Assembly (NCBI GenBank): GCA_944474755.1
Contig: OX104115.1
Coordinates: 61,632,648-61,696,647, forward strand
From: Limnoperna fortunei
Lineage: Eukaryota; Mollusca; Bivalvia; Mytilida; Modiolidae
Direction: 5' to 3'
Length of the DNA stretch: 64,000 nucleotides
The notes beneath the pieces were generated by a model, which saw only the letters and a program-made list of their open reading frames with translations, made no database searches and was not told where the DNA came from. Position 1 is the stretch's first letter. Each line of letters begins with the position of its first letter. Shown piece after piece: positions 50,692 through 63,319 of this stretch. A program made the translations under genes and the position numbers.

Positions 50692-50988
50692 TTACAATGT
50701 TAAATGATTGATACAAGAAATATTTTCTGTTGATTTATTACATATTAACGTATTAAGAGTGTCACTATTAAGTTTTTCGTAAGACTGTGTTCTTAACAAC
50801 GCACCATGATGTACATGCGGTTTTGTATTCGCATTTGACCATTCTTTCTTATAAGCTGATATTTTATCAGAGCCACAACTGCTGACATTTTCCTTATGAA
50901 TAATCGCAGTTACAACGTTTTGCTGTTTCACTAGATTACGTGTGGAATTTAGTGGTTGAGACGTATGGATATAACCTTCCTCAAACAC
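50692..50988 (-). pseudogene. Cytoplasmic-tail exon of an EGF-receptor-like gene, copy B
   Basis: An open minus-strand frame of 98 codons starts just after an in-frame stop and carries EEGYIHTSQPL, NANTKPHVHHGALLRTQSYE and KLNSDTL. It is the counterpart of the copy A tail but lacks its frameshift. The part upstream of EEGY is out of frame relative to copy A, so the exon is probably not functional as a whole. The EGF-like exon lies 300 bp upstream on the same strand. Confidence 0.5.
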
Positions 50989-51289
50989 CTCCGCTTAATT
51001 GCTTTTTTTAAAGATGTATGACTTTTATTTTGTTCGGGTTTTTCATTTTCTTAGGGCTTTTTATTTTGGTTTTTGTTTCATGTTGTTTATGTTTGTCTTA
51101 ATACAGATTCTTAATCGTTCCTTGAATTTGTACTGTTTTTTGTTACTTTTTTATTGATTTAAAGTCCATTATTTGTTGGGTTTTTTTGTTTTCTTACTAT
51201 TTTATTTATTTAAAGTCCATTATTTGTTGTTGATAAATGTATCCTTATTAAATAGTGGTTTAAATGTTTTACGTGCTTATATTCAATAT

Positions 51290-51460
51290 TCAATATTTAT
51301 TATTTATATACCTTTCAAAATGTCCACATCGACGTTTATTAATGCATCTTCTCCCGTATAGGCCATTATCACATGGCATACATTGTGTCCCATTTGAAAT
51401 AAAGGTTTCCTTGCACGCTGAAATTGGCGAATTCAAATTGTAATATTTCCTTTCAGGCGG
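51290..51460 (-). pseudogene. EGF-like exon, copy B
   Basis: The minus strand encodes ISACKETFISNGTQCMPCDN then GLYGRRCINKRRCGHFERY, an EGF-like repeat as in MEGF/SREC scavenger receptors. The final Cys of the expected GHFERC pattern is replaced by Tyr. With the tail exon at 50.7-51.0 kb it forms the last part of a minus-strand receptor gene. No further EGF exons are visible upstream, so it is a fragment. Confidence 0.6.
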
Positions 51461-51499
51461 AACATTTAAAAGTTGGATCTTGTGTTTATACAAGGAGGA

Positions 51500-51990
51500 C
51501 TTTCTACTAAACTGTACGACAAACGTAATTTCAACTTTCCAATCGTCACCTTTCCTTTCTTGTGCAGCAGCATTTCATTCGCTCTAGATTAAGTTTCTCA
51601 ACTAATACGTTACTACAGAGCTTGCTGGGAATTATAGCACGATTTCCTAGATTGAGCTATTTTATTAAAGCGAAACTGAAAATTCAGGGTTGTCTTTATT
51701 CAAACAAACTTTACGGACGACATCATATCTGTCTCTTAAATGAGTACAGATGTAGGTTAGTCGTAGATTGTGTAGTATCTTTCTTTACCCGACTTTACTT
51801 TCCCTGGATTGACAAACAACGACAAGACGGGTTGTTGCAACAGAAACAAACAGCTTACTCTTCCAGAACACCTGGGTTTGATATTATTTTCCTGAAAGAT
51901 CGTATCGCAAGTTTATGTGTGTTGTGCTCTGTGTTTGTTGTTGTGTGTCCTGTGGCTTCGTATTTGCATTTTGGACTTTGAATTTTAATT
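51500..51990 (+). pseudogene. Old RT relic inside duplication copy B
   Basis: Counterpart of the 7.88-8.43 kb relic: LYDKRNFNFPIVTFPFLCSS and SQLIRYYRACW, with more decay further on. Shared insertion supports common descent of the two segments. Confidence 0.55.
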
Positions 51991-54509
51991 TTTTCGCTTC
52001 TTACTTGTAAGCCGTCCGGAAACAATTTCCGTTAAATTTTTCTCAGCGATATTAGTGCAGTTTCCATGCAATAATACCAATCACAATACTTAATTCAACT
52101 CGTGTAGATAATACCACATTTGAAGCCGTTGTTATATCTTTTTTTCTCGACTACGATTTATGTATTATATTTTTATTGATTCATGTGTACAAATTACTGA
52201 AATCCTTATTTTATTTCCTAGACAATTTGAATTGTATTGAAATAGTTTTATTCATTTTCGCAATACTGTTTTTTTAAGCAATTCCAGGCTTAGAAAGAGT
52301 TTCCATTATAATTATCGTTGCAGTATTTTCAAAGGACCTCACTTGGACGAATGCACAATATACGCACTTTTCTCCGAAAAATCAATGTAATTAACTTGCA
52401 GATGTTATCCACGTCCGCAAAAAACTGTCCATAAATGATAATCATACAACTCAAACAGAAATGTAGATTTGGAACGATGAATATGCGCTTTTGCACATTG
52501 ATGGTGCACTAATTTCCCACCAGATTAACTACCTTAACCACTATTCTATCGATGCCGTATTATTATTTTCAGTCGTATAAATGTGACAATATATTTTATC
52601 TAGAATATGTTTCGTCGAAAATAAATTCATAATTATCAGCTTCTGTTGAAAAATTTACGCACAGCGTAAAAATGTTTAAACCGAACCTATTTAAAGGACG
52701 ACACTAAAATATTATGTATTGTTTATTTTAAATCACCTAAAAAGTCTTTACTAAACGTGTTAAAAGGATGAAACTAATTGTTTTCAATTTTTTAATTTAA
52801 AAAAAATCAAACCAGTAAATTGTAAAACAAACTTTTCAAAAACTAATTATAGAAAAGAAGGTGTACTTGATGTCAGTTACAGGTAACATATTTCGTCAAT
52901 CAACTCTTATGTTCATGTACTATTTACACCAACAGATCATGCCATAAATAGCGTATAATTTATTTGTTATGAAATCAACACCTTGAATGGTTTTTGGCAG
53001 CACAATATTCGACAAAATATTAATATATTAGTCTTCCTTCCGCAGTTTCAATGTCCATTTTTAAAGTAGGTAATCTCTGAAATTGTTGAAAATTGCTGAG
53101 TTTTAGTAATTTTATAGCATTTGAGTTTATGAGTTTCTTTTAAAATATTAAGATGTGTTACAATCTATTCACATACATCAAGAACAATATATAATCTCTA
53201 ATTTGCCACTGATCATTAAAAACAGAAATTGATTATTTAAAACGACGCTAACTTTTTCGTTGATCCTCCATGAGTAAAGGCTATGAGTGGGCTATTTAAT
53301 TATTGTAGAAGATAAGACGATTTACATTTTAAAAGTTATTTACTCACTATTTTAATACATTAAACCAATTTAATGTTAAACAAAAATAAAATATTGTTTG
53401 TTTTATATAATCGTCGGTAAGTTCCAAATAAAAGTGAAATGAATTGTTGATCATGAGTGTTCTTTATTATGACCGGGTTCTTCAATGAGACAATTTTGAA
53501 TAAATACATTTTTATTTTATCAATAACAGATTTTTTACGACAAATTCCCGAATGTAAATTTTTTGTATATAAGCTATTTATTCACAAATAAGTGTATAAA
53601 TATATATTTATTATGTATATTGCCACAGAAATACAGACTTTTGCATGTTTCCAATAGAAACTAAAATATAGTAATAACCTATATAAATTTATTGATTCGT
53701 TTAGTATACCTAATTATAGATGTGAGGTCTAATATAATAGTTTTTCCCGTCTTATGCAGCTAATTTTATGCGACATTTATGGCGTAATAAGGATTTATAT
53801 TCAATTTAACTTTGGCTACGAATGTAACATATTCATCTGGTACATGGATCATGTGCCATGTTTAATTCATACTGCTAAAATTAAATTCTCCGGGAATACC
53901 AACGGAATACACAAGTTGATATTCACACACTCAAAGAAAAAAAACATATCTAGTTAGAGTTATTATTCATACAGCATAAAACTAAATAAATTTTGAATTC
54001 CACGCACAAATGTGATTAGAGTTTCAGAGTTTCCTCCCTTTCAAAGTTGAACTGTGGAAATAAGTGCACTCAATAAAAACATAGAAATGAAAAAAAAAAA
54101 TTTTGTGTTGAACATGAACTTTTTGTGTAAAAATTCTTTACAAAATAATCATAATGCCGTGTAAATCGATGCAAACAAAATAAATAGTTTACAATAAATT
54201 AAAATTATATCATCTAAAAAAACATATATTAATATACTAATATGTAAACATTATTCATTCATTGTATGGGATTTATTTCCTTTTCTTCTTTTTGTCTTTT
54301 TATCTAGGGTTTCTCTCTATAGACTGTTCGCCTGGGGTATCTTTGTTTCCGTCAAATGTTTAAATGACTGCTCAGTGCTATCTGGGCTTTGTTCACTACT
54401 ATTCTGTCTGTAAATAAAGTATGATAAGACTAAACAAGTTATCTTACTATCCAACGCGATTTTATTGCAGTTCTCATACAATGTAAATGTATCAAGAACC
54501 ATAAGATAA

Positions 54510-54975
54510 CTGGACAAACATTTCTGTCCGACTGAATGCCTGTTTTAAAGACATCAGGTCATGGATGAAAGTCAATCTACTAAAGCTAAATCAAGACAAG
54601 ACGGAGCTCATTATATTCACACCAAAACATCGAGCTACAGATCTTCAAATTTGTCAGCTAACTTTTGATGGTACGATAGTGTCAGACATGACCATTGGTG
54701 TTCTTCTACACAAAACGCTCAGTATGGAGCAGCACGTTTTGGCTGTCACGAGATCTTGTTTCCACCAAATTAGAAACATCGGATAAATCCGTTCTTACAT
54801 TAGCGACAATGCTTGCAAAACGCTAGTGTATTACATCCAGGATGGACTGTGGAAATGCACTCATGTGGTGTAAACACTTCTGCATTATCCAAATTGTAAA
54901 GAGTACAAAACGCTGCCGCTCGGCTGATAGCTAGAAGCAAGAAATACGATCATATTTCCCCAATTTTTTTATAAG
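54510..54975 (+). pseudogene. LINE reverse transcriptase 3' fragment
   Basis: Encodes FKDIRSWMKVNLLKLNQDKT then ELIIFTPKH, LLHKTLSMEQHVLAVTRSCF and HQIRNIG, the standard RT C-terminal region of CR1/L2-type LINEs. Frame breaks follow near YYIQDG. It is an insertion specific to copy B, which dates it after the duplication (or lost from A). Confidence 0.75.
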
Positions 54976-55461
54976 GACATAAGGACTACTTGAGTCTATA
55001 ATCTCTATACATTACTTTTGTAAAATAAAAATAGTTTTTCCTTTGTACTTAAATCATCTTTCTTAATAATTTTACTGAGTAAACAGATATCACTTTTTGG
55101 CCTTTGGTTTAAGTTTAAACCTGCTGTAAGAGGTGAATCTTTTTTTTAATCATTGCAGTCATATGCATGTGACATTGTCCAGTAATTTTGTAGGCATGGT
55201 ACATATAATACAGACAGTTGTCAGGTATAAGGTTTTAACGGACCATGGTTTGAATAGAATTTGAAATGTGAGTGACATGAAAGAAACTTTAATTTTGTTC
55301 AACCAGAAAAGATTAACTTTCCGAGAATTACAGCAGTAGCGATTCGAATTCCGAATTACATAAACACTAAGTAAATTTAACACCAAGAAACACATATCAC
55401 AATTTTAGAACTACGGGAATCCTTTATTATCTGTATTAAAATAAAATAGTTTATTATTTAT

Positions 55462-55935
55462 CATCCTCACAAGTCAGGGTTTCTGTGTCCACATGTGTCC
55501 ACGAACCCCTGACAAACTTAGCTAGGAAATTCCCGGGCTAGAAGATTTTCGTATGACGTCAATCCTTTAAAATATCAACTAATGAAATTGCTTGAAAGAA
55601 GCAAGTGTTTGGCAGTAGTCATTCTTACTCATTCTGGAGTGTGAAGAAAACGTAACCCAACTAAATAATAACGCGGTAATAACAAACTATTAACACTACT
55701 ATACAAAATACACTGATTTTCACATGGTCTACGCAACACATCCGTTTGGTTTATTTACAATCGACATCGAGATATCCCTCAACCAAGTCGTGAATGAAAG
55801 CGAGCTTTTGATTGGCTACATTAAGGTACGATGTAGCCAATGAAAATAGTGACTTCTAGCCCGGGAATTTCCTAGCTAAGTTTGTCAGGGGTTCGTGGAC
55901 ACATGTGGACACAGAAACCCTGACTTGTGAGGATG
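55462..55935. mobile_element. Mutator-like MITE with 9-bp TSD and identical 83-bp TIRs
   Basis: Flanked by ATTATTTAT at 55453-55461 and 55936-55944. Terminal repeats 55462-55544 and 55853-55935 are identical inverses by eye over 83 bp (CATCCTCACAAGTCAGGG to GGGCTAGAAG). Long TIRs with 9-bp duplications are typical of Mutator-like elements. The core has no ORF of note. Identity of the ends implies a recent insertion, and it is absent from copy A. Confidence 0.8.
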
Positions 55936-56730
55936 ATTATTTATATCTACATACTTTTTATTAGAATTTTATTATTTTAAACAGACATCAACTTTTTTAT
56001 GTAAGATCTAATATGCAATAAAAGGCGAAAGTATTAACCATATTATTATTACCTTGTCCAATAATAACGTTATAAGGAAATGTTTTGGAACCATGGATCT
56101 TAAGGACCATCGTTTGAAGATAATTGAAAACGAAAGTGGGCTTACCAGTAACTGTACGAAATAAGCAAACCAGTACCTCAAAAGCAATCTGATTTTGAAG
56201 TACAAAAACAGAAATACAAATATTGATACAAACATATTTAAAAAAGCCAGAGACACGAATTTCTTATGTAAGAAGCAGTGCTTTAATTAGATTAACTTTT
56301 TGACAGTAGGTCTAGGTTATTTTTTGATAGAATGATAGTTTTGGAATGTGTGCGATTTGTTTCTGTCTTATTTAATGCGGATGTTTTAACTCTAAATCCC
56401 TAACTCTTAATCACAAAATTAATACACTGAAGGTGAATATCAAATTCGTGACTTTTAAATTGAAAACATGTTAGGACGCATCTTTCAACAGACCAATGTG
56501 ATAACAATGGGTAGTAAATCTGTTTTTGTCAGCGGAGAGTTACTTGTAGGCCTACTGAAATTAAAAGAAGACACCGGCTAAAGGTTGAATTTTAAATTTT
56601 GGCTATATAAATGATGTCGTGTCACTGTATTACATGTATGCTAAATTAGGTGACTTATTTGCATTTAATATACACTAGCGATCTTAAAGTTATATACATC
56701 ACCGATACAATTAGGTCGGTCTCTTACATA

Positions 56731-57652
56731 CTGTGAAAGTACTTAAATTCGTGGGTATCAATTTTCGAGGTTTGTTTAAATTGTACACGTTCGTGGTTTC
56801 TTAAATTCGTGGACTGACGGTTTCCGAAAATGCAAAAAGTGAGATAGCGATCAAAATAAATAATTACAGCAGAATCATTTTCACTGTTGATAATAAAAAT
56901 CAACATATAAAGAAGAAAAACCAGTTTCATAACATGATGTTGTTTACGCGCGTGGTAACGAATGTAAAATTAACAACACGGAAATAAATAACTAATTATA
57001 AACACGGTAATGTATTTATTGACTAATTGCAATAAAAACTACTTTGAGTCTATTTAATTCTCTAATTGTTATCTATTGGAGCATTCCTAGCCGAAGGGCA
57101 TTTGTCACTTCATGTGTTGAGTAGCAAGAAAAATAACTGTTACAAAGGTGTAATTTAATGTCATTTTTGCCACGATCGGTATTATCACAACATCCATGTG
57201 ATTTTGCGTGTCATTGATATGCACTAATAAGGATACAGTATAGCTTATCTTTTAAATATTTTATTTGTTATTTTAATTTATGTTCAAAGGCAATCTCATA
57301 ATTAGTTACTTTTTAACATCGAAAATTAACACCTCATATATCACCACCTTGACCGGAAGTACGCTTTACAATAAAATAATACCTACATTTAATAAAAACA
57401 CAATTCGAACATGAAACCTGTAACATAATCATTTAGACGGAGTTTGTGCTGAACATTAGGTATCGATCGAACCACAAAGTCATATATTACATTTACAAAT
57501 AAATGTCCGATCTCGGACATTTTCAGATCGTTGTTCCCAAGTTCCCATCTGTTAATGAAGTTTTATTCTTCGCTTGATTTTTAATTTCGTGGTCGGATGT
57601 CTCCACGAAAACCACGAAAATTGATACCCCACGAATAAAAAGTATTTCACAG
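56731..57652. mobile_element. TA-flanked inverted-repeat element (922 bp)
   Basis: The left end CTGTGAAAGTACTTAAATTC and right end inverse CTGTGAAATACTTTTTATTC both continue into GTGGG-TATCAATTTTCG, with further TTCGTGG repeats; TA flanks both ends. Non-autonomous. Inserted in copy B only. Confidence 0.7.
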
Positions 57653-57679
57653 TAGATCATTTTCTGAAAAAAGATTCGG

Positions 57680-58080
57680 CAAACTACTGATGACTTTAAC
57701 TTTACTTCAACTTCACAAAAAAAAACATGATCATTTCAACTTTACAATTGTCCCATTCATTGATGGCATGACATGTCGTTTCAATTCCATTTTACAATAT
57801 CCTAATATTTGATATTTCTAGACAGAAGCTTTGCTGAAGTTCTATTGTAGTTTCGTGACTTAATGCATCATTATGGGAAATATATTTTCCGAATACGATC
57901 AGACAGTTTTAAAGAGTTGTCTAGAAGCAACATGGTAATGATTTAATGGTGTCTAATTAGAGGCAGACACTGAACCCTAGTGCACCCATGGTTTGTATTA
58001 GTTTCTGTTATTCACATTGTTTTGTGTTGTTTGTTGTTTCGTGCTGTATGTTTGAATACCGCTTTGTAACAGTCCTTTGA
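57680..58080 (+). mobile_element. Badly decayed RT-family C-terminus and tail
   Basis: Recognisable through tttctagacagaagctttgc (the LDR-LL region), a trace of cattatgggaaat and the tail phrase gtgcacccatggtttgtatt. The tail continues into sequence shared with copy A at 14,990. Confidence 0.45.
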
Positions 58081-59892
58081 TTTCCAGTTATTGTGTTTAG
58101 TTATCTTTTACACTTCTGTCTTTTTCAGCAAACATGTATGCAGTATCCTCTGGGTGTTCGAAAAGGATTGTCTCAATTATAATTGCGAGACTGCCTACTC
58201 AATGAAAGGGTATATCAGTATTCTAACAAATAAAAGGATTCTACAGATCAAGTCACATATTACATTATTTCCATGTTTGCCATTAATATTAGTGCTCAAC
58301 TTATACCACACGTGTTGCTTACTATATCGACGCACCTTATCTCAATTTTTTCAGAGAGATCATGTGATATGTTATTCTTTTTTTGCCAATTTTGAACATA
58401 TACTTATTAGGCTTCGTAACATACGTTTTCTCCTTTAGTTTCATTGTCTTTAAGTGTTCACAAATTGGCTTAACTTTGTATACAACAAAATTAAACACAA
58501 CGGTGTCGTAATGTGGCAAAAAACGTCTTCCGGAAAACAAAGTCTCTTTTTTTTTATTTTTACAGAAGATTATGTTTTTATCATAATTTTCACTTGAAAA
58601 GTTGTTATATATAGTGATGGGGCCGTCTGTCCGTTACGCCGTACGTTCTTCCGTTTGTTTTTACTCTTAGGTTTGCATTTGATAAATTTTATTGTTCATG
58701 GCAAAATGTTGAATTTATTTATGTATTATAATAAAGTGTGCCAAATTATCTGTGCACTTCTTCAAATAAAATCAAACGATACACAAGTTTTTTTTTTAAA
58801 TAAAACAGTGAAGCTTAAATGTGCGAAAGAGTTGTAGGTATTTCCTCGTGTATGACTCTCAGTAAGTTAAAATTAAGTCGATTAGCACGTCATATGATAC
58901 ATTAAATATTTGAACTATGTTGGGATTAACATACTATATGACTACCTGTAAAAGACACACTATGCACTGATTTTAATATACTCAATTAACCATGTACAAT
59001 GTATTAAAAATTCTTTATTTTTAATATACGTTTTTTACTTTAAATTTTAATTTTGCTTATTTTTAAAAATTTCGTAGAGAATTTTGAATAGGTTTTACAT
59101 TCATATCAAGTACTTACATACTGTTTAATAAATCCATTCTATATAATCTGATACACACATTTAAATGTCTAAGGTTTTTTTAAAGTAAACATGTTATAAC
59201 ATCACATATTTCTACATGGGTGCGTATTATATATATTTTCCAATATTATTTAGTTCCAAATCAATGTAAATGCAAAGCAATCACGTGTTTAGATTATTGT
59301 TATATTTTGTTTACTTGCACATAATGCAGTATTTTTTTTAGATAATGATAAAGTCTGTCAAACGGTGTTCAGAACTACTTTATATCGTGTTGTTTTTCCT
59401 TTGATGACCATCTGTACGACATTTGTTATTAACTTTCCCCGCCCATTAAAACATTTAATTCCCTTGTCGGTTGTGTAATGGGTATTTTAACATATTATCG
59501 TCGTTAACAATATTTTTCAAGAATGCACAAATACGTGAAAATCACCAGGCAAATAAAATTATCAATTTAATTATGATTATTGAAAGCTACAGTTGTCTTA
59601 AAATTTAAGTATAATTATTTTACAGAATATTTGCCAAGGTATTATGAAGTATAAGGTTATGAAATAGACACCTACTACTTTTTACATCCCTTAATACTAA
59701 ACATGTTTGTACCCTATATTTGTTAATTCAAATAATACATATAACTTGTGTTCAATGTGCAAGAAAATCGCATTGGTAATTCAACAACCTTATTTAAATA
59801 TAACTTTAGAAGTGTTAGATTTTATTTGTAGACTTATAGAAATATTGTATATGAAGTGTTTATTTCTGATGCTGATATTTTTTGCCACATGT

Positions 59893-60261
59893 CTTAATAG
59901 TCTCTCGGATTCCGAGGATGACATTGTCTTTGTGCAATCATCTATTTGTGTACTCTCATGTGGCTCCGTAGCCCGAAGTCCGTAGCGCAAAGTCTGTTGC
60001 AGCGAGGGGAAGGGACGCCAGTGGTTGAAGGTGGGGCAGCAGCAGCTCTCTGTCGACGCTCGCGTGCAGCTGCTTGGCGGCGGCGGCGGTCGTCTTCGAG
60101 AGAAGTAGCAGCTTCTTTGGTGAGCGCTCTCCAAGTAGTTCTGTCAGTGGCGGCAGGCTCCAGCTCTTTTGGTTTCAGGCCAGTCCATCGAGATTGGCTT
60201 TAAGCTGGTCCTTGTAGCGCTTCTTTGGGCGGTCTTGTTTCCTGGATTGAACACATGTATA
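59893..60261 (-). mobile_element. GC-rich LINE 3' end with target-site duplication
   Basis: Flanked by TTTGCCACATGT at 59881-59892 and 60262-60273, and absent from the matching site in copy A near 16,935. The minus strand reads RPKKRYKDQLKANLDG and later CNRLCATDFGLRSHMRVHK, a C2H2-like end seen in some LINE ORF2 proteins. It is far richer in G+C than its surroundings, marking a young insertion. Confidence 0.7.
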
Positions 60262-61054
60262 TTTGCCACATGTATTGTATAGTTATACTACGACGTCTGT
60301 AGCTTTGCTATCCCTAATACTGTGTAAGGTGGCACCACTCTATTTATTGATCGACTGTAGGTTTAAGAGCAGTAAATGTAAAATGCAAAACAATATTAAT
60401 AAAATGTTTTAGAGCTTTTATCACCCAAGACAAAAATCGTTAAATTTACACAGTAAATTGACACATGGAGACATTTCACAGTAAATAGACAATGAATTTG
60501 ACATTTGAAATTGTATGGGACTGCCATGTGCAGTAAAATGTGACCACCTTAAAATTAGTTCATGGGAGTAGAGAAGGCTCCCAAGAGATCAACGAATGGC
60601 GGTCCATTAAAATTGTACATGTCTGTGCTGTTGAAATTTTTTGTAACCAGTATTTTTCCTTACATGACAAACTGCATTACGTGCACTATCTATCCCATTT
60701 TGTTGCGTCCTGTAGTGGAATAATTTAGATATAGTGTTATTTTCCATATCTGGTGGTTTAGGGGGCTCTCGTGGAGTGAAGCGGGTGCTTCTACACAATT
60801 TTATATGTTGAGAACATTTCGGGACAACAATGTCACTTTAGCTAACAAACTAACTGCACTCTGCACACTATATTTTTTGTTTCGCAGTCCAGAACAATTA
60901 TTTGATGTGATTAAATTTCCATTTCCGCAGCTGGGGTTCAGGGTGCGTTTAAGACCGATTAAACGCACAATCCGAACCTTCAAAGCGTACAAATCGATAA
61001 AGTAGGTAGGTCTCCAAAGCTAATACTAAATATACTGAAGACCAAATCTGTCAC

Positions 61055-61980
61055 ATGTTAGATTTTCTAATTGACAACATGTTCGTCATGTTTGGAGGAC
61101 ATGTTTTTCAACAGACTGTTGGTATTCCAATGGGTACTAATTGTGCTCCTCTCCTCGCCGACCTGTTTTTGTACTCCTATGAGGCTGAGTTCCTAGAAGG
61201 CCCACTGAAAAAGAAGAAAAGACTCTGGCCTAGACCTTTAATTTTACGTTCCTCTATATTGATGATGTTTTGTCCCTCAACAATGCTAAATTGGTGACTA
61301 TTTACATTCAATTTACCCTAGCGAGCTTGAAATTAAAGACACCGCCAATACACTAAGCTCAGCCTCTTACTTAGACCTATTTCTAGAAATAGACTCAGGA
61401 AAACTACAAACTAGGCTCTACGACAAGCGTGATGACTTCAACTCCCCAACTGTCAACTTCCCTTTCATCGACAGCAACATTCCAACAACTCCAGCGTATG
61501 TTGTGTACATTTCACAACTTACACGTTATTCTAGATCCTGCAATCGTTATTCAGATTTTCTAGACCGATCACTGCTGTTGACTGCTAAACTACTCAAACA
61601 AGGATTTGTTGTACCTAGGTTAATGTTATCTCTCCAGAAGTTGTATGGTCGGCACCACGACTTAATTGATCGTTACGGGAAATCAGTGTCTCAAACACGA
61701 TCTGACATTTTTGCTGAGTCATAGGTAGTGTTTCCTATTCAGGATTTGACTGATTCCTAGACAAGACAATGAGTAACTCGACGGGTGTCAAATTCGTTGC
61801 AGGCACTGCTTACTTGTCCGGAGCACCTGAGTGCACCCATTGTTTTTATTGGGTTCGGGTTACTCTCTTTCTGTGTTTTATGTTTTTTGATTTTTGTGTT
61901 GTGTTTGTTTATATCCGGATTTGTAATTGTCCCTTGGTTTTTGGCTCTTGTTGTTCGGTCAGTTTTCTTTGCTACTTTCT
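61055..61980 (+). pseudogene. RT relic (GIPMGTNCAPLLADL family), best copy
   Basis: Encodes VGIPMGTNCAPLLADLFLYS and, after a frameshift, the catalytic YIDDVLSLNN, then a third frame with [20 protein letters not shown] and [20 protein letters not shown], ending at TAG 61722-61724. A 3' tail follows to about 61,980. Box order is that of a Penelope/telomerase-like RT, but I cannot fix the clade. Not functional. Confidence 0.75.
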
Positions 61981-62069
61981 AACATGATAATTTAACATTT
62001 TTCTAAAAGAATGTATAACAAAACCGCAAATTACAAACATGTTCATGTCGGTGACAAGACATCTCCCAA

Positions 62070-62335
62070 GTTTTTAGATTCTTCAAAAAGTAAAAAAATA
62101 TTTTTAAACTTATTTATCATATTTACTGGATAAAGTATACTTTTACGTCAAAACATACAAACTCGTGGTAAATACTGTCAATATTGTGGCCCCCATAATT
62201 AAAATTGTACCATCTATAATCCACGCTAGAAATGTAATGGTTGAGGATATAATAAAACATCAAAATTCAAATATATTTCTTTTTATTTGAAGAATACAAT
62301 TTTAAATTTTCATTTTTTTCCCAAGATTCTTTTTA
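62070..62335 (-). mobile_element. Partial copy of the TTAA element
   Basis: The inverse of 24,230-24,440: a tattactgga-like block, gtcaatattgtggcccccat, taaaacatcaaaa and ttttatttgaagaata end near TTAA at about 62,333. Only one end of the element is present. Confidence 0.6.
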
Positions 62336-62379
62336 AGCAGACTTGACTTACCCCTGGATTGGTGTGTTGCTAGTTATAA

Positions 62380-62475
62380 ACCAGCTTCCTTCCCCAATAA
62401 AAACTTGATGTCATGATATAGCTGAAAAATTGCTGAAAAGGGGTGTTAAAACATTCAAACAAACAAATAAGCAAA
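62380..62475 (+). mobile_element. SINE tail fragment
   Basis: Core and tail only: cttccttccccaataaaaac, atatagctgaaaaattgctg and a caaacaaac tail. 5'-truncated. Confidence 0.6.
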
Positions 62476-62486
62476 CCAAAAAATCA

Positions 62487-62650
62487 ATTTTATAGGTCCA
62501 AGGTCAAGGTATAAGATTGGGTGAGGTGGACTGGTATCATGCTCAGCTGTTCTTATAGGTTGGTGGTCTGTAATGCAATAAAATGTGTTCATGTACATAC
62601 AGTATTCAAACAATGCAGTGTGGCAATGTATCATTTAATGTTCCACTTTT
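62487..62650 (+). repeat. Segmental duplication, start of a third copy
   Basis: The sequence from ataggtccaaggtcaaggta through aaaatgtgttcat and the following aacaatgcagtgtggcaatg, then tatcatttaatgt, matches copy A at about 1,096-1,225 and copy B at about 50,295-50,425. It suggests the array continues, at least in part, to the right. Confidence 0.6.
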
Positions 62651-63319
62651 TTTTTTATAAAGTGTGGATTTTCTGCAATTTACTCCTCCATACCTGGTGG
62701 AAGGAAATAATATACACTTGTACTAATTCATTGTAAACTGCTGATGAGTATGCTGGTTACTTTTATAAGAAAATTAAATGGAATAAAATTAAAAGAAAAG
62801 AACGTGTATTAGTTAACGATAATCAAAAGGACATAATATAAGAATAGACATTAAAAAGCATGGTTTCTCTTTACCGCAACTTGCCTGTATGTACTCCGTG
62901 CTTAAAATTTGTATTACAAACTCTTAATGTGGTTATTCAACATATTTAAAAAAAGAAGTTTTTATTTGGATCAAAAATCCTTGTTTTTATTTCACAATTC
63001 ACTGAAAATGGCCTTTGGGTCAGTCTTTTTATCCCCAATTATTTTGGAACTGTAAATTGCAGGAGATCAAACTTATCTTTCATGGATCCTCCTACTAGCA
63101 TGTGCACCAACTCCAAGTACTCTTGAACTTAAAACTATATACTGGGTGGACGACTATATATATAGCTACATGTACATGTACTTAAAGCAATTTATCTCTT
63201 ATCAATTTAAGAACTGTGAATGAACTCTTTAAATTTTTTTAGGAGACATTAAATCTGCATTTTTGTCATTTCATACAAAAGTGTAGTAGGATTTCATCCT
63301 GTTTGTTATTTTAATTCTA

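Larger units (their letters stand above)
49940..60600 (+). repeat. Segmental duplication, copy B (diverged)
   Basis: Direct-orientation counterpart of copy A. Blocks at 49,940-51,000, 51,020-52,000, 52,010-52,740, 53,440-54,510, 55,100-55,430, 56,015-56,370, 58,010-59,890 and 60,270-60,600 match copy A collinearly. Copy-B-specific insertions are a LINE piece (54.5-54.97 kb), a short TIR element (55,462-55,935), another TIR element (56,731-57,652) and a GC-rich LINE end (59,893-60,261). Confidence 0.8.
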
